From: an uncultured Lachnobacterium sp.
GTDB lineage: Bacteria > Bacillota > Clostridia > Lachnospirales > Lachnospiraceae
Assembly (NCBI GenBank): GCA_937889225.1
Contig: CALAST010000004.1
Location: 27,239 to 91,238, forward strand
Direction of reading: 5' to 3'
DNA length: 64,000 bases
Translations under genes and position numbers: made by a program
Part shown: positions 34,284-43,492 of the stretch, in pieces
How positions within the stretch are numbered: position 1 is the first letter of the stretch
Layout: every line of letters begins with the position of its first letter
The notes under the pieces: generated by a model
What the model saw: only the letters and a program-made list of their open reading frames with translations
Told to the model about the DNA's origin: nothing
The model's database searches: none

Positions 34284-34922
34284 AATTCCTGTAATCCGGT
34301 ATTTATTGATGTAGGGGCAAGAATTGGTGTTTCAGCTTTCTGTGATTACTTTGAACAATTTGGTCTGATGAGTAAAACCGGTATTGATTTACCGGGAGAA
34401 GCCTCTACGATTATGCATAAAGAAGAAAATATAGGTCCGGTAGAACTTGCCACTATTTCATTTGGGCAGTCATTTCAGATTTCCCCAATACAGCTTGCTA
34501 CTACGGTATCTTCTTTAATTAATGGGGGAACAAGAATTACGCCTCATTTTGGAGTATCCATATCGGATAGTGAGGGAAATCTTGTAGAAACCTTTGAATA
34601 TGAATCCAGAGAAGGTATTTGCTCCGAAGAAACTTCTGCAACGCTTAGAAGTTTGCTCGAACAAGTAGTTTCAGAAGGTTCTGGAAATAAAGCATATGTG
34701 GAAGGTTATCAGATTGGCGGAAAAACAGCTACCTCGCAAACCTTGCCTCGTTCTTTGAATAAATATATTTCTTCTTTTTTGGGATTTGCACCAGCAGATG
34801 AGCCGGAGATTTTAGTATTAGTCATTATCAATAATCCGCAAGGAACTTATTATGGTGGAACAATTGCAGCACCGATTGCACAGGAAATTTTTGAAAATAT
34901 TTTGCCATATATGGAAGACTAG
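34284..34922 (+). CDS. spoVD: SpoVD, C-terminal part (interrupted gene)
   Basis: From the core onward the frame reads NSCNPVFIDVGARIG...MSKTGIDLPGEA...LATISFGQSFQISPIQLATTVSSLINGG..., the second half of a class B transpeptidase domain. The third active-site motif reads KTA (GGKTATSQTLPR) where KTG is usual. The protein ends at LPYMED without a PASTA domain, unlike Bacillus SpoVD. The open frame extends upstream to 34245 but those residues are element sequence. No ribosome binding site is found near the core, so this part is unlikely to be made alone. It is completed by 29215-30302 after excision. Confidence 0.9.
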   Translation, partial: NSCNPVFIDVGARIGVSAFCDYFEQFGLMSKTGIDLPGEASTIMHKEENIGPVELATISFGQSFQISPIQLATTVSSLINGGTRITPHFGVSISDSEGNLVETFEYESREGICSEETSATLRSLLEQVVSEGSGNKAYVEGYQIGGKTATSQTLPRSLNKYISSFLGFAPADEPEILVLVIINNPQGTYYGGTIAAPIAQEIFENILPYMED

Positions 34923-35057
34923 TGAAAACGAGGAGCTGTTATTTACAATGAAACTAAGTGAATCAGGTCAGGAAGCACAGTTCCATTGGATGATTTTATG
35001 TTTGATTTTGGATAGTAATTATAAATTAGTATATAATCCATGATTTGAAAAAATAAG

Positions 35058-35100
35058 AATAGATAGTATGAACGCTATATAATCATACTATCTATTTTTT
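35058..35100 (+). terminator. Terminator after spoVD
   Basis: AATAGATAGTATGA pairs with TCATACTATCTATT, followed by a T run. Confidence 0.85.
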
Positions 35101-35131
35101 GTTACTTTGTTTCGCAAATGGATTTTTACTC

Positions 35132-35169
35132 GTTACTGGATACGGAGTGTACAGTAACCATTTTTTTTA
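35132..35169 (+). terminator. Second terminator-like hairpin upstream of minC
   Basis: GTTACTG pairs with CAGTAAC across a 13-nt loop, then CATTTTTTTT. It isolates minC from upstream transcription together with the hairpin at 35058. Confidence 0.65.
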
Positions 35170-35184
35170 TATTTCAAGAAAAAG

Positions 35185-35213
35185 TTGACAAAAAATCTTT
35201 GCATATTTATTAT
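35185..35213 (+). promoter_or_regulatory. Sigma-A-type promoter of minCDE
   Basis: Perfect TTGACA, 17-bp spacer, TATTAT; minC starts 45 bases downstream. Confidence 0.8.
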
Positions 35214-35257
35214 GTATAAAGTACAATGTCATAAGAAGATGTTTTTTGGAGGGGAAT

Positions 35258-36019
35258 ATGTCACAGCATGTCGTAATAAAGCATAATAGGTATGGAATAG
35301 AACTGGTTTTGAACGACAAAATCTCGTTTGAGGAATTGTTGTCATTTATCATTGAGAAATTTAAATCTTCAAGTGAATTTTTTAAGGATGCGAAACTGGC
35401 AATTGCATTTAAAGGTAGGAAGCTTTCAGAAAAGCAAATGTTAGAGATTGTAGATGCCATTATGGCAAATACCTCGATTCAGATTACCTGTATTATGGAA
35501 AATAATACGGAATTGGAACAAGCGATGAAAGCACGTATGGATGCATACAATGAAGAATTGCTTGCATGCCTGAAAAGAGAAGAACCGGTCGTTTATTCGG
35601 AAGAAATGTATGCACAATATCAAGGCGGGCAGTCTATCATTTCTGATTTTTATATAGGAAATTTGCGTTCCGGACAGGTGTTGGAATGTGCTTCAAGCGT
35701 AACATTGGTTGGAGATGTAAATCCGGGAGCAAAAATTATCTCCGAAGGCAATATTGTAGTGCTGGGTGCTTTAAAAGGAAATGCACATGCAGGGGTAGCA
35801 GGCAATGATAATTGTTTTATTTTTGCCCTTGATATGAGCCCGATACAGTTACAAGTAGGGCAATATTATGCGAAAAGTCCGGACAAAGAAGTGGTAAAAA
35901 AGAAATTCGGAAGAAAAATAAAAGAAAACACGGAAGGATACAGCCCGAAAATTGCGACAGCAAGAGAAGGAAATATTTATATAGAACCAATGAAAAAAGG
36001 GTGTTTGGATAGCTTATAG
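35258..36019 (+). CDS. minC: Septum site-determining protein MinC
   Basis: I chose the ATG at 35258 because GGAGG lies 5 bases upstream. The 253-aa protein has the N-terminal FtsZ-inhibiting domain (~1-110) and the C-terminal beta-helix that binds MinD and dimerises (YIGNLRSGQVLECASSVTLVGDVNPGAKIISEGNIVVLGALKGNAHAG). Between them is a short linker. It blocks Z-ring assembly away from midcell. It leads the minCDE operon, 22 bases before minD. Confidence 0.93.
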   Translation: MSQHVVIKHNRYGIELVLNDKISFEELLSFIIEKFKSSSEFFKDAKLAIAFKGRKLSEKQMLEIVDAIMANTSIQITCIMENNTELEQAMKARMDAYNEELLACLKREEPVVYSEEMYAQYQGGQSIISDFYIGNLRSGQVLECASSVTLVGDVNPGAKIISEGNIVVLGALKGNAHAGVAGNDNCFIFALDMSPIQLQVGQYYAKSPDKEVVKKKFGRKIKENTEGYSPKIATAREGNIYIEPMKKGCLDSL

Positions 36020-36041
36020 AATTTTAGGAGGAAGATAAAAA

Positions 36042-36833
36042 ATGAGTGAAGTAATTGTAATCACATCCGGTAAAGGTGGCGTAGGAAAAACAACAACAAC
36101 TGCAAACGTAGGTACAGGTTTGGCAATGTTAAATAAAAAAGTCGTTATGATTGATACCGATATCGGTCTTAGAAACTTAGATGTTGTATTAGGATTGGAA
36201 AATCGTATTGTATATAATCTTGTAGATGTTATTGAAGGCAAATGTAAATTAAAACAGGCATTAATCAAACATAAAAAATATCCGGATTTATGTTTGCTCC
36301 CATCAGCACAAACAAGAGATAAAGATTCCGTAACGCCGGAACAGATGAAAGAACTGGTAGAAGAATTAAAGAAAGATTTTGATTATGTTCTTTTGGATTG
36401 TCCGGCAGGTATTGAGCAGGGATTCCGCAATGCAATTGCAGGAGCTGACAGAGCACTTGTTGTAACGACACCGGAAGTATCTGCGATTCGTGACGCAGAC
36501 AGAATCGTAGGTTTATTAGAAGCAAATGAAATGAAACGAATTGACCTTATTATCAACCGAATTCGTGTAGATATGGTAAAACGTGGCGATATGTTAAATG
36601 TTGGAGATGTATGCGATATTCTTTCCATTAATTTAATAGGTGTTGTACCGGATGATGAAAATGTAGTTATCGCAACTAACCAAGGAGAACCGCTTGTAGA
36701 CAGAGATTGTCTTGCTGGAAAAACGTTTAAAAATATATGCAGACGTGTGTTAGGAGAAGAAGTCCCACTTATGAATTTGGAAGTGAAAAAGAGTGTGGTA
36801 TCCATGCTCTTGGACTTGTTTAAAAATAAATAG
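36042..36833 (+). CDS. minD: Septum site-determining ATPase MinD
   Basis: A 263-aa ParA/MinD ATPase. The deviant Walker A is SGKGGVGKTTTTANVG; DTDIGLRNLDVVLGLE and LLDCPAGIEQGF are family motifs. The C-terminal amphipathic helix (SVVSMLLDLFKNK) is the membrane-targeting sequence. It recruits MinC to the membrane and is cycled by MinE. AGGAGG precedes the ATG; minE follows 11 bases later. Confidence 0.97.
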   Translation: MSEVIVITSGKGGVGKTTTTANVGTGLAMLNKKVVMIDTDIGLRNLDVVLGLENRIVYNLVDVIEGKCKLKQALIKHKKYPDLCLLPSAQTRDKDSVTPEQMKELVEELKKDFDYVLLDCPAGIEQGFRNAIAGADRALVVTTPEVSAIRDADRIVGLLEANEMKRIDLIINRIRVDMVKRGDMLNVGDVCDILSINLIGVVPDDENVVIATNQGEPLVDRDCLAGKTFKNICRRVLGEEVPLMNLEVKKSVVSMLLDLFKNK

Positions 36834-36844
36834 GAGGAGATGTG

Positions 36845-37108
36845 ATGAAAATAATGGATTTTTTTCGCAGAAAAGGTTCAAGTGATATAGCAAAAGACCG
36901 TTTAAAGTTTTTGCTCGTATCGGATGGATTATGCTCTCCGGAAGTAATGGAATTGATTAAAAATGACATTATTGAAGTCATTTCCAAACATTTAGATATT
37001 GATGCACAAAATCTGGATATCCAGTTAACGGAAACAGAAACAGAAGAAAATGGAAAAGCACCTACAATTTGTGCGAATATCCCAATTAAGAGTATAAGAC
37101 GCAGATAA
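36845..37108 (+). CDS. minE: Topological specificity factor MinE
   Basis: Start at ATG 36845 with AGGAGG 7 bases upstream. The 87-aa protein has the N-terminal MinD-binding/membrane region (MDFFRRKGSSDIAKDRLKFLL) and the dimerisation domain. Presence of MinE predicts an oscillating Min system, rather than the DivIVA-anchored type of Bacillus. Many Clostridia have it. A terminator follows at 37133. Confidence 0.93.
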   Translation: MKIMDFFRRKGSSDIAKDRLKFLLVSDGLCSPEVMELIKNDIIEVISKHLDIDAQNLDIQLTETETEENGKAPTICANIPIKSIRRR

Positions 37109-37132
37109 ACGAAATAATACATAACAAACAAG

Positions 37133-37164
37133 AAGATAAGCAAGTGATAGGGCTTATCTTTTTG
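37133..37164 (+). terminator. minCDE terminator
   Basis: AAGATAAGC pairs with GCTTATCTT followed by T's. Confidence 0.8.
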
Positions 37165-37186
37165 TTGTTTTTGCTTGTGTCGTACC

Positions 37187-37215
37187 TTGATAATTAGAAT
37201 AAAATACGATATACT
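37187..37215 (+). promoter_or_regulatory. Sigma-A-type promoter of murD
   Basis: TTGATA, a 17-bp spacer, TATACT. The murD start is about 105 bases downstream. Confidence 0.7.
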
Positions 37216-37319
37216 AATTTACAGTTTTTGGATTATAAAAATAAAGTGAAGTTGCAAGTTGTTTATGAAGTTTTGAAAGATAGGCAGTTGCGATTTCTTT
37301 AGATGAGTGGAGAGATGAT

Positions 37320-38681
37320 ATGAATTTAGAAAATAAAAAAGTATTGATAGTAGGTACAGGTGTAAGCGGAATTGCTGCCGCAGAATTATTAAAGAAAAAA
37401 GAGATAGATACGGTACTATTTGATGGAAATAAAAATTTAGATATAGAAAAGCTGTATGCAAAAAGTGAGTGCTTAAAAGAAATACCGCTTATTTTAGGAG
37501 AACTTACAGAAGAACAGATGGCACAGCTTGATGTGGCAGTATTAAGCCCGGGCGTACCAACAGACCTTCCAATGGTAAATGCCATGAGAGAAAAAGGTAT
37601 TGCGATTTGGGGAGAAATTGAGCTTGCTTATTATTTTGCAAAAGGGCGTGTTGTGGCAATTACCGGTACAAATGGTAAAACCACGACAACCGCTTTAACA
37701 GGCGAAATTATGAAGAACTATTTTTCAGATGTAAGAGTAGTAGGAAATATTGGAATTCCATATACTTCCGAATCATTGACAACAACAGAAGATTCCGTTA
37801 CGGTAGCAGAAATCAGCAGTTTTCAGCTGGAAACCGTGCATGAATTTAAGCCGGTAGTTTCAGCAATTTTAAATATTACACCCGACCATTTGGACAGACA
37901 TCATACTATGGAAGCCTATATTGGTGCAAAAACGGATATTACAAAAAATCAAACCCAAAATGAAGTATGTGTATTGAATTATGAGGATGAAGTTCTTCGT
38001 GAATTTTCCGTGACATGTCCGGCAAAGGTGCTCTTTTTCAGCAGTAAGAGAGAGCTTACCGATGGTTTTTTCTATGCAGATAAGCATATTTATTATGCAA
38101 AAGATGGCGTAAAAGAAATGGTCATTCATGTAGATGAACTAAACATTTTAGGAGAACACAATTATGAAAATGTCATGAGTGCTTGTGCAATGGCAGTAAG
38201 TGTGGGTGTTCCAATGGATAAAATACGAGAAGTTTTACGTCGTTTTCAGGCGGTAGAGCATCGTATTGAATATGTAGAAGAAATTCAAGGGGTTCGTTAT
38301 TACAATGACTCTAAGGGAACAAATCCCGACGCTGCGATTAAGGCAATTAAAGCCATGAACAGACCGACTTGGCTGATTGGCGGTGGTTATGACAAACAGT
38401 CAGAATATGATGAATGGATAGAAAGTTTTGATGGAAAAGTAAGAGAACTTGTTTTAATTGGTCAAACAGCAGAAAAAATAAAAGATTGTGCACACAGACA
38501 TGGTTTTATGAATACTATTATATTTGAGAGCTTTGAAGATGCGGTAGGCTATTGCCACGAAAAGGCAAAAGAAGGAGAGGCAGTACTTCTTTCACCTGCT
38601 TGTGCAAGTTGGGGAATGTTTAAAAACTATGAAGAACGAGGTCGCATATTCAAGGAAATTGTAAGAGGTTTTAAGGAGTAG
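37320..38681 (+). CDS. murD: UDP-N-acetylmuramoyl-L-alanine--D-glutamate ligase
   Basis: A 453-aa Mur ligase. The N-terminal UDP-binding Rossmann-like domain has VLIVGTGVSGIAAAELL; the ATP-binding P-loop is ITGTNGKTTTTAL; NITPDHLDRH, NDSKGTNPDA and LLSPACASWGMFKNYEERG are family signatures, the last typical of MurD. It adds D-Glu to UDP-MurNAc-L-Ala in the cytoplasm. GGAG precedes the ATG. It is followed after 4 bases by ftsW, whose ribosome binding site lies in the murD end. MraY and MurG, usually in this cluster, are missing here. Confidence 0.97.
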   Translation: MNLENKKVLIVGTGVSGIAAAELLKKKEIDTVLFDGNKNLDIEKLYAKSECLKEIPLILGELTEEQMAQLDVAVLSPGVPTDLPMVNAMREKGIAIWGEIELAYYFAKGRVVAITGTNGKTTTTALTGEIMKNYFSDVRVVGNIGIPYTSESLTTTEDSVTVAEISSFQLETVHEFKPVVSAILNITPDHLDRHHTMEAYIGAKTDITKNQTQNEVCVLNYEDEVLREFSVTCPAKVLFFSSKRELTDGFFYADKHIYYAKDGVKEMVIHVDELNILGEHNYENVMSACAMAVSVGVPMDKIREVLRRFQAVEHRIEYVEEIQGVRYYNDSKGTNPDAAIKAIKAMNRPTWLIGGGYDKQSEYDEWIESFDGKVRELVLIGQTAEKIKDCAHRHGFMNTIIFESFEDAVGYCHEKAKEGEAVLLSPACASWGMFKNYEERGRIFKEIVRGFKE

Positions 38682-38685
38682 TCAG

Positions 38686-39852
38686 GTGGCAGTAAGAAAA
38701 CGTAAACAAAGAAAGCAAAGCAAACAAAGTAAGGGAACGCGAAGGGAAAAAACAACTGCATATTTTGATTATAATTTATTATTTATCATTATTTTTTTGG
38801 TGTGTTTTGGACTGGTTATGCTGTACAGTTCGAGTTCATACGTGGCAGCAAATAAATATAACAATAGTGCGTATTATCTCGAAGAACAGCTCAAAAAAGG
38901 TGTTTTGATTGGCGGAATAGGTATGGCATTTTTGACCATGGTGGATTATCATATATGGAAAAAGATGGGATTGCTTGCATATTTGGGTTCAACACTTTTA
39001 TGTGCAGCAGTATTGATTCCGGGATTGGGGGACAGTTCCAATGGTTCGAGCCGATGGCTTGTGCTTGGACCGATTCGTTTCCAACCATCGGAAATTGCAA
39101 AGATTGGCATCATTATTTTCCTTGCCATGTTATTGGAGCGTTCAGCAAGGAAGTTGAAAAAAGGAATCAATCTGGTTAAGATATTTGCCTTGTTAGCCCC
39201 TTTGATTTTGGTGGTTGCCATTAGTAACTTAAGTACAGGGATTATCCTTTTAGGCATTTCTGTATGTATGCTTTTTGTGGCAAGCCCTAAGTACTCCCAT
39301 TTTGGTATAACCGCATTAGTAGGGATTGCAGGCATTATCGTACTTATTATGCTGTTTCCATATCGTTTAGGGCGTGTAACAACATGGCTTCATCCGGAAC
39401 AGGCATCCAGCGATGAGATTTATCAGACATTGCAAGGTTTATATGCCATTGGTTCCGGGGGGCTTTTTGGAAAAGGCTTAGGAGAAAGCCTTCAGAAAAT
39501 GGGAAATGTGCCGGAATCCCAAAATGACATGATTTTTACGATTGTCTGTGAAGAATTAGGCTTATTTGGTGCTATTTCCGTTATTTTGCTGTTTATGCTT
39601 CTGATATGGAGAATGATGATTATTGCAAATAATGCAAGGGATTTATTCGGTTCATTAATTGTAGTAGGCGTTATGTCCCATATCGCAATTCAGGTAATTT
39701 TAAATATTGCCGTTGTAACGGCTTCTATTCCGAATACAGGTGTAATTTTACCATTTTTCAGTTATGGTGGAACGTCATATGCCTTTTTGCTATGTGAAAT
39801 CGGGTTGGTGCTAAGTGTATCGAGGGGAATCCGTTTGGAAAGCATTAAGTAG
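38686..39852 (+). CDS. ftsW: FtsW/SpoVE-type lipid II polymerase (SEDS protein)
   Basis: GTG start at 38686 with AGGAG inside the murD stop region. The 388-aa protein has a basic N-terminal tail and about ten membrane segments. SEDS-family motifs: GSSRWLVLGPIRFQPSEIAKIG, KGLGESLQKMGNVPESQNDMIF and the C-terminal PNTGVILPFFSYGGTS. SEDS proteins polymerise lipid II with a partner class B PBP. It could be the division enzyme FtsW or the sporulation paralogue SpoVE; the Bacillus cluster has spoVE here, and SpoVD would be its partner. The sequence alone does not decide. Confidence 0.9.
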   Translation: MAVRKRKQRKQSKQSKGTRREKTTAYFDYNLLFIIIFLVCFGLVMLYSSSSYVAANKYNNSAYYLEEQLKKGVLIGGIGMAFLTMVDYHIWKKMGLLAYLGSTLLCAAVLIPGLGDSSNGSSRWLVLGPIRFQPSEIAKIGIIIFLAMLLERSARKLKKGINLVKIFALLAPLILVVAISNLSTGIILLGISVCMLFVASPKYSHFGITALVGIAGIIVLIMLFPYRLGRVTTWLHPEQASSDEIYQTLQGLYAIGSGGLFGKGLGESLQKMGNVPESQNDMIFTIVCEELGLFGAISVILLFMLLIWRMMIIANNARDLFGSLIVVGVMSHIAIQVILNIAVVTASIPNTGVILPFFSYGGTSYAFLLCEIGLVLSVSRGIRLESIK

Positions 39853-39865
39853 CAGGAGAGAATGA

Positions 39866-40672
39866 ATGAAAAAAAAACGAAGAAAAAAAGACTTTCTAAA
39901 GAAATTTTTAATTACGGTAGTTAGTACAGCAGTAGTGATTGGCATTTCTATTCTCATTATTTTAAATGTATTTACCATTACAAAAGTAGAGGTAGAAGGC
40001 AATCATCTTTATGATGAAATTATCATAAAAGATGCAGTTTTAAATGATGAATATTCATGGAATACCCTATATGTTTTTTTGAAATATACGGTTATGGATA
40101 CGGAACAGATTCCATTTATTGATACAATGGAAATCACAATGAGAGACGTAAATACACTACATATTAAGGTATATGAGAAAGGATTGCTTGGATATTTATA
40201 TATTCCAACCATCAATCAGAATGCATATTTTGATAAAGATGGATTTGTAACGGAAACATCGGATAGATTGATTCCGAATGTTCCGCAGATACAAGGGCTT
40301 GATTGTGCAGAAGTGGTCTTATATGAAAAGCTTCCTATTGAAAATACTAAGCTTAGGCAGATACTTACGCTGACACAAGGATTAAAGAGAAAAGAATTGC
40401 AGCCCGAACGCATTGTATATGGTGGTACATACGAACCGGTTCTGGAATATCAAGATGTATCGGTATATTTAGGCTCTATGGAATTTCTTACACAAAAGAT
40501 AGCACGATTGGATAAGATTTTACCGTCTTTAGAAGGTATGGCGGGTGTGCTTCATCTGGAGGAATGGACGGAGGAAACAACAAATATCGTGTTTGAAAAA
40601 GAGACTATACAGGAAGAAACAACAGAAACAGAGGAAAGTACAGAAGGAGAAAGTGAAGTTTCCGAAGAATAG
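39866..40672 (+). CDS. divIB: DivIB/FtsQ cell-division protein
   Basis: A 268-aa bitopic protein with a strongly basic cytoplasmic tail (KKKRRKKDFLKKF), one membrane helix (LITVVSTAVVIGISILIILNVF), a POTRA domain (TKVEVEGNHLYDEIIIKDAVL) and a beta domain, ending in a Glu/Thr-rich tail. It belongs to the FtsL-DivIC-DivIB complex that controls septal synthesis. It is in the murD-ftsW-divIB run, 13 bases after ftsW, and is followed by a promoter region for ftsZ. Confidence 0.88.
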   Translation: MKKKRRKKDFLKKFLITVVSTAVVIGISILIILNVFTITKVEVEGNHLYDEIIIKDAVLNDEYSWNTLYVFLKYTVMDTEQIPFIDTMEITMRDVNTLHIKVYEKGLLGYLYIPTINQNAYFDKDGFVTETSDRLIPNVPQIQGLDCAEVVLYEKLPIENTKLRQILTLTQGLKRKELQPERIVYGGTYEPVLEYQDVSVYLGSMEFLTQKIARLDKILPSLEGMAGVLHLEEWTEETTNIVFEKETIQEETTETEESTEGESEVSEE

Positions 40673-40726
40673 CGAGCAAATTGCGGTGTAATCACGCAAC
40701 GAATTTAAAAAAAAACAATTTTTTTA

Positions 40727-40755
40727 TTGATTATTTTATGGAAAGAATATATTAT
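40727..40755 (+). promoter_or_regulatory. Candidate ftsZ promoter
   Basis: TTGATT, 17-bp spacer, TATTAT, in the 268-bp gap before ftsZ. A second perfect -10 (TATAAT at 40866-40871) lies closer to the gene, but its -35 box is weak. Confidence 0.6.
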
Positions 40756-40940
40756 AGATTATATGGTGTACAAAGTGGGACATTTATGTTATAGTGAGAA
40801 CACTTTAATAAGTGCATAAAAAGTGCACATGAATTTAAATTTAGTGAGAATATATACCCTTGTGGTATAATGGATAATTAAATTTGAAATAAATCATATA
40901 ATACATATAAATTTTGTGTAGAGAAAGAGGAGGAATTACC

Positions 40941-42281
40941 GTGCTGGAGATTAGAACAACAGAGGCGGATGCTAATGCAAAAATTATTGTAATCGGTGTC
41001 GGTGGTGCAGGAAACAATGCCGTAAACCGTATGATTGATGAAAATATCGGTGGAGTGGAATTTGTTGGTATAAACACGGACAAGCAGGCGTTACAGTTAT
41101 GCAAAGCACCGACTTTGATTCAGATTGGTGAAAAACTCACAAAAGGATTAGGCGCAGGTGCAAAACCGGAAATCGGTGAAAAAGCTGCAGAAGAAAGTGC
41201 AGAAGAATTAGCAGCAGCTATTAAAGGAGCAGATATGGTATTCGTTACCTGTGGTATGGGTGGCGGAACCGGTACAGGAGCAGCTCCTGTTGTAGCAAAG
41301 CTTTCAAAAGACCAGGGAATTTTAACAGTTGGCGTAGTTACTAAGCCATTTAAATTTGAAGCAAAACAGAGAATGATTAATGCAGTTAACGGAATCGAGC
41401 GTTTAAAAGAAAGCGTAGATACCTTAATTGTAATTCCAAATGATAAGTTACTTGAAATTGTTGACAGAAGAACAACCATGCCGGATGCATTAAAGAAAGC
41501 AGACGAAGTATTGCAGCAAGGTGTGCAGGGTATTACAGACTTAATTAACTTACCGGCACTTATTAACCTTGACTTTGCAGACGTTTCTACTGTTATGAAG
41601 GACAAGGGTATGGCTCATATCGGTATTGGTAGTGCAAAAGGCGATGATAAAGCGATTGAAGCAGTAAAAACAGCAGTTGCTTCTCCGCTTCTCGAAACAA
41701 CCATTTCCGGTGCAAGCCATGTAATCATTAATATTTCCGGTGATATTTCCCTTATGGATGCAAATGATGCAGCAAGTTATGTTCAGGATTTAGCCGGAAA
41801 TGATGCAAATATTATTTTTGGTGCAAAATATGATGAAACCATGACAGATGAAGCGACAATTACGGTAATTGCTACAGGTCTTGATGATGGTGGTCAAAAT
41901 GGTGCTCCAACAATGTCAAATGATAATATGGGCTACGCAGCACAAAATGGCAGACCGGGAGTAGGAAACGGATATGCAAATACAACATATCCAGGAGCAG
42001 GATATAATCCAAATGCTTATGCGGCAAATAATTATGGAGAAAATAATTACGCAGGAAATGCTTATGCAGGTCGTACTCCAACAAACAATTTACATACAGG
42101 TCAGCCGAATATGATGAGAAATCCAAATGGAATGGGTACACAGCCGGGAATGGGCACTCCAAATTCAGCATATATGAATAATGGAGCATATGCAAATGGA
42201 ATTCAAAGACCACGCCAGCCGGAAAGCACCGTAAAACCGGTAGAGATTAATATTCCAGATTTCTTAAAACCAAAAAAATAA
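40941..42281 (+). CDS. ftsZ: Cell division protein FtsZ
   Basis: I chose GTG 40941 because AGGAGG lies 7 bases upstream; [31 protein letters not shown] then begins the GTPase domain. The tubulin signature is [16 protein letters not shown]7 loop [11 protein letters not shown]. After the core (~residue 315) comes a ~115-residue Gly/Asn/Tyr-rich linker with [14 protein letters not shown] runs, and the conserved C-terminal peptide [13 protein letters not shown] that binds FtsA/SepF-type partners. 446 residues. It forms the Z ring. There is no ftsA upstream. Confidence 0.97.
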   Translation: MLEIRTTEADANAKIIVIGVGGAGNNAVNRMIDENIGGVEFVGINTDKQALQLCKAPTLIQIGEKLTKGLGAGAKPEIGEKAAEESAEELAAAIKGADMVFVTCGMGGGTGTGAAPVVAKLSKDQGILTVGVVTKPFKFEAKQRMINAVNGIERLKESVDTLIVIPNDKLLEIVDRRTTMPDALKKADEVLQQGVQGITDLINLPALINLDFADVSTVMKDKGMAHIGIGSAKGDDKAIEAVKTAVASPLLETTISGASHVIINISGDISLMDANDAASYVQDLAGNDANIIFGAKYDETMTDEATITVIATGLDDGGQNGAPTMSNDNMGYAAQNGRPGVGNGYANTTYPGAGYNPNAYAANNYGENNYAGNAYAGRTPTNNLHTGQPNMMRNPNGMGTQPGMGTPNSAYMNNGAYANGIQRPRQPESTVKPVEINIPDFLKPKK

Positions 42282-42293
42282 AATTTATAAATA

Positions 42294-42340
42294 AAAAGAG
42301 CTTATTATTTGCAAAAAAATGCAAAGGATAAGCTCTTTTA
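42294..42340 (+). terminator. ftsZ terminator
   Basis: AAAGAGCTTAT pairs with ATAAGCTCTTT, followed by T's. Confidence 0.85.
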
Positions 42341-42557
42341 TTATATTTATTTTGTTTATGTGTGAACAGATTGTTAGTAAGGTTGTCATTTCCTATGCAT
42401 CAATGAAAAAGTATGGTTTGATAATGCATATATGTATAATCGGCTTTCTTAATTTTTTGATTTTGTTAAGTAATTATGAAAAATCACTTGACGAATAATG
42501 TAGAATATTGCAAACTTTATGATAGAGAGTTAAAAACTATTTATAAAGGAGAATGTT

Positions 42558-43391
42558 ATGGTAAAGATTATTACAGACTCTTCTACACTTTATACAGTAG
42601 AAGAAGCAAGAGAAAAGGGATTTGAGGCAGTTCCACTTTGTGTAAGTATTGGTAATTTAGAAGGCAGAGACCTTCAAGTGGATATGAATGATTTCTATCA
42701 GAGAATTGAAAAGGGAGAAGTTCCACGCTCCTCTCAACCCCCAATTGGAGAAGTACTTGATTTGTATGAAGCATATAATGAATGTGAAATTATCAACATT
42801 GCAATGGCAGACGGTCTTTCCGGTACATATCAGAGTGCATGCGGAGCAAGAGAAATGGTAGATAATAAAGATAAGATTACGGTTATTAACAGTAAAACAT
42901 TATGTGGACCACACCGTTATATGGTAGAAAAAGCACAGAAGATGAAAGAAGAAGGCTGTTCTGCAAAAGAAATCATTGCATGGTTGGAGAAAGCGGTAGA
43001 AAAAGCAGAATCTTTCTTAATTCCGCAGGATTTTGACTTCTTAAGAAGAGGTGGACGTCTTACACCAATGGCTGCAACATTTGGTTCAGTACTCAAATTG
43101 AAGCCGATTATGACACAGACAAAAGATGGAAAACGTTTGGATAAGTTCGGAGTAAAACGAACCATGAAAACAGCAGTTAATGCAGTAATTGACCATTTAA
43201 AGAAAAAAAATATTGACCATCGTCATATTTTATATGTTTCTCATGCAAATGCAATAGAAGATGCAAAGAAAGTCATTGCACAGTTAAAGGAAGCCTTTGG
43301 GGATGTGGAAATTCATATGTTGGAGTTAGGTGCGGCATTTGTGACACAAGGCGGACCGAAATGTGTAGCGATTCAGTATATTGAGAAATAA
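42558..43391 (+). CDS. DegV-family fatty-acid-binding protein
   Basis: A 277-aa two-domain DegV protein: N-terminal MVKIITDSSTLYTVEEAREKGFEAVPL, the PRSSQPPIGEV and GLSGTYQSA loops, and C-terminal FDFLRRGGRLTP...LKPIMT. Family members (FakB) bind a fatty acid and present it to the kinase FakA for phosphorylation; no FakA gene is nearby. AAAGGAG precedes the ATG. Monocistronic, with a terminator shared with the convergent SDR gene. Confidence 0.9.
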   Translation: MVKIITDSSTLYTVEEAREKGFEAVPLCVSIGNLEGRDLQVDMNDFYQRIEKGEVPRSSQPPIGEVLDLYEAYNECEIINIAMADGLSGTYQSACGAREMVDNKDKITVINSKTLCGPHRYMVEKAQKMKEEGCSAKEIIAWLEKAVEKAESFLIPQDFDFLRRGGRLTPMAATFGSVLKLKPIMTQTKDGKRLDKFGVKRTMKTAVNAVIDHLKKKNIDHRHILYVSHANAIEDAKKVIAQLKEAFGDVEIHMLELGAAFVTQGGPKCVAIQYIEK

Positions 43392-43443
43392 TTTATTAAG
43401 CCTATAGTGTTTGAATAATGAGTTCGATAATGAAAATCTAAGT

Positions 43444-43488
43444 ACACATGGGGATAGAAAGTAAAAAATGCTTCTATCCCCGTGTGTC
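43444..43488. terminator. Bidirectional terminator between degV-like gene and SDR gene
   Basis: ACACATGGGGATAGAA pairs with TTCTATCCCCGTGTGT around a 12-nt loop, between convergent genes. Confidence 0.75.
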
Positions 43489-43492
43489 TGAG

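Larger units (their letters stand above)
30292..34294. mobile_element. Serine-recombinase element inserted in spoVD (skin-like candidate)
   Basis: A 3992-bp element bounded by an 11-bp direct repeat AATTCCTGTAA (30292-30302 and 34284-34294). It carries a cation/proton antiporter gene (-), a 44-aa ORF and a large serine recombinase (+), and no phage genes. Joining its inner ends gives a site whose flanks are inverted copies at 16 of 22 positions, centred on the AA that ends the core. This is what a large-serine-recombinase attP looks like. Excision restores spoVD exactly. A sigma-E-like promoter precedes the recombinase operon. Confidence 0.88.

Noticed and set aside
34950..35043. 31-aa ORF after spoVD
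   Set aside because: Short, with the ribosome-binding-like bases too far away, and it overlaps sequence resembling part of the dispersed repeat at 31904-31930.
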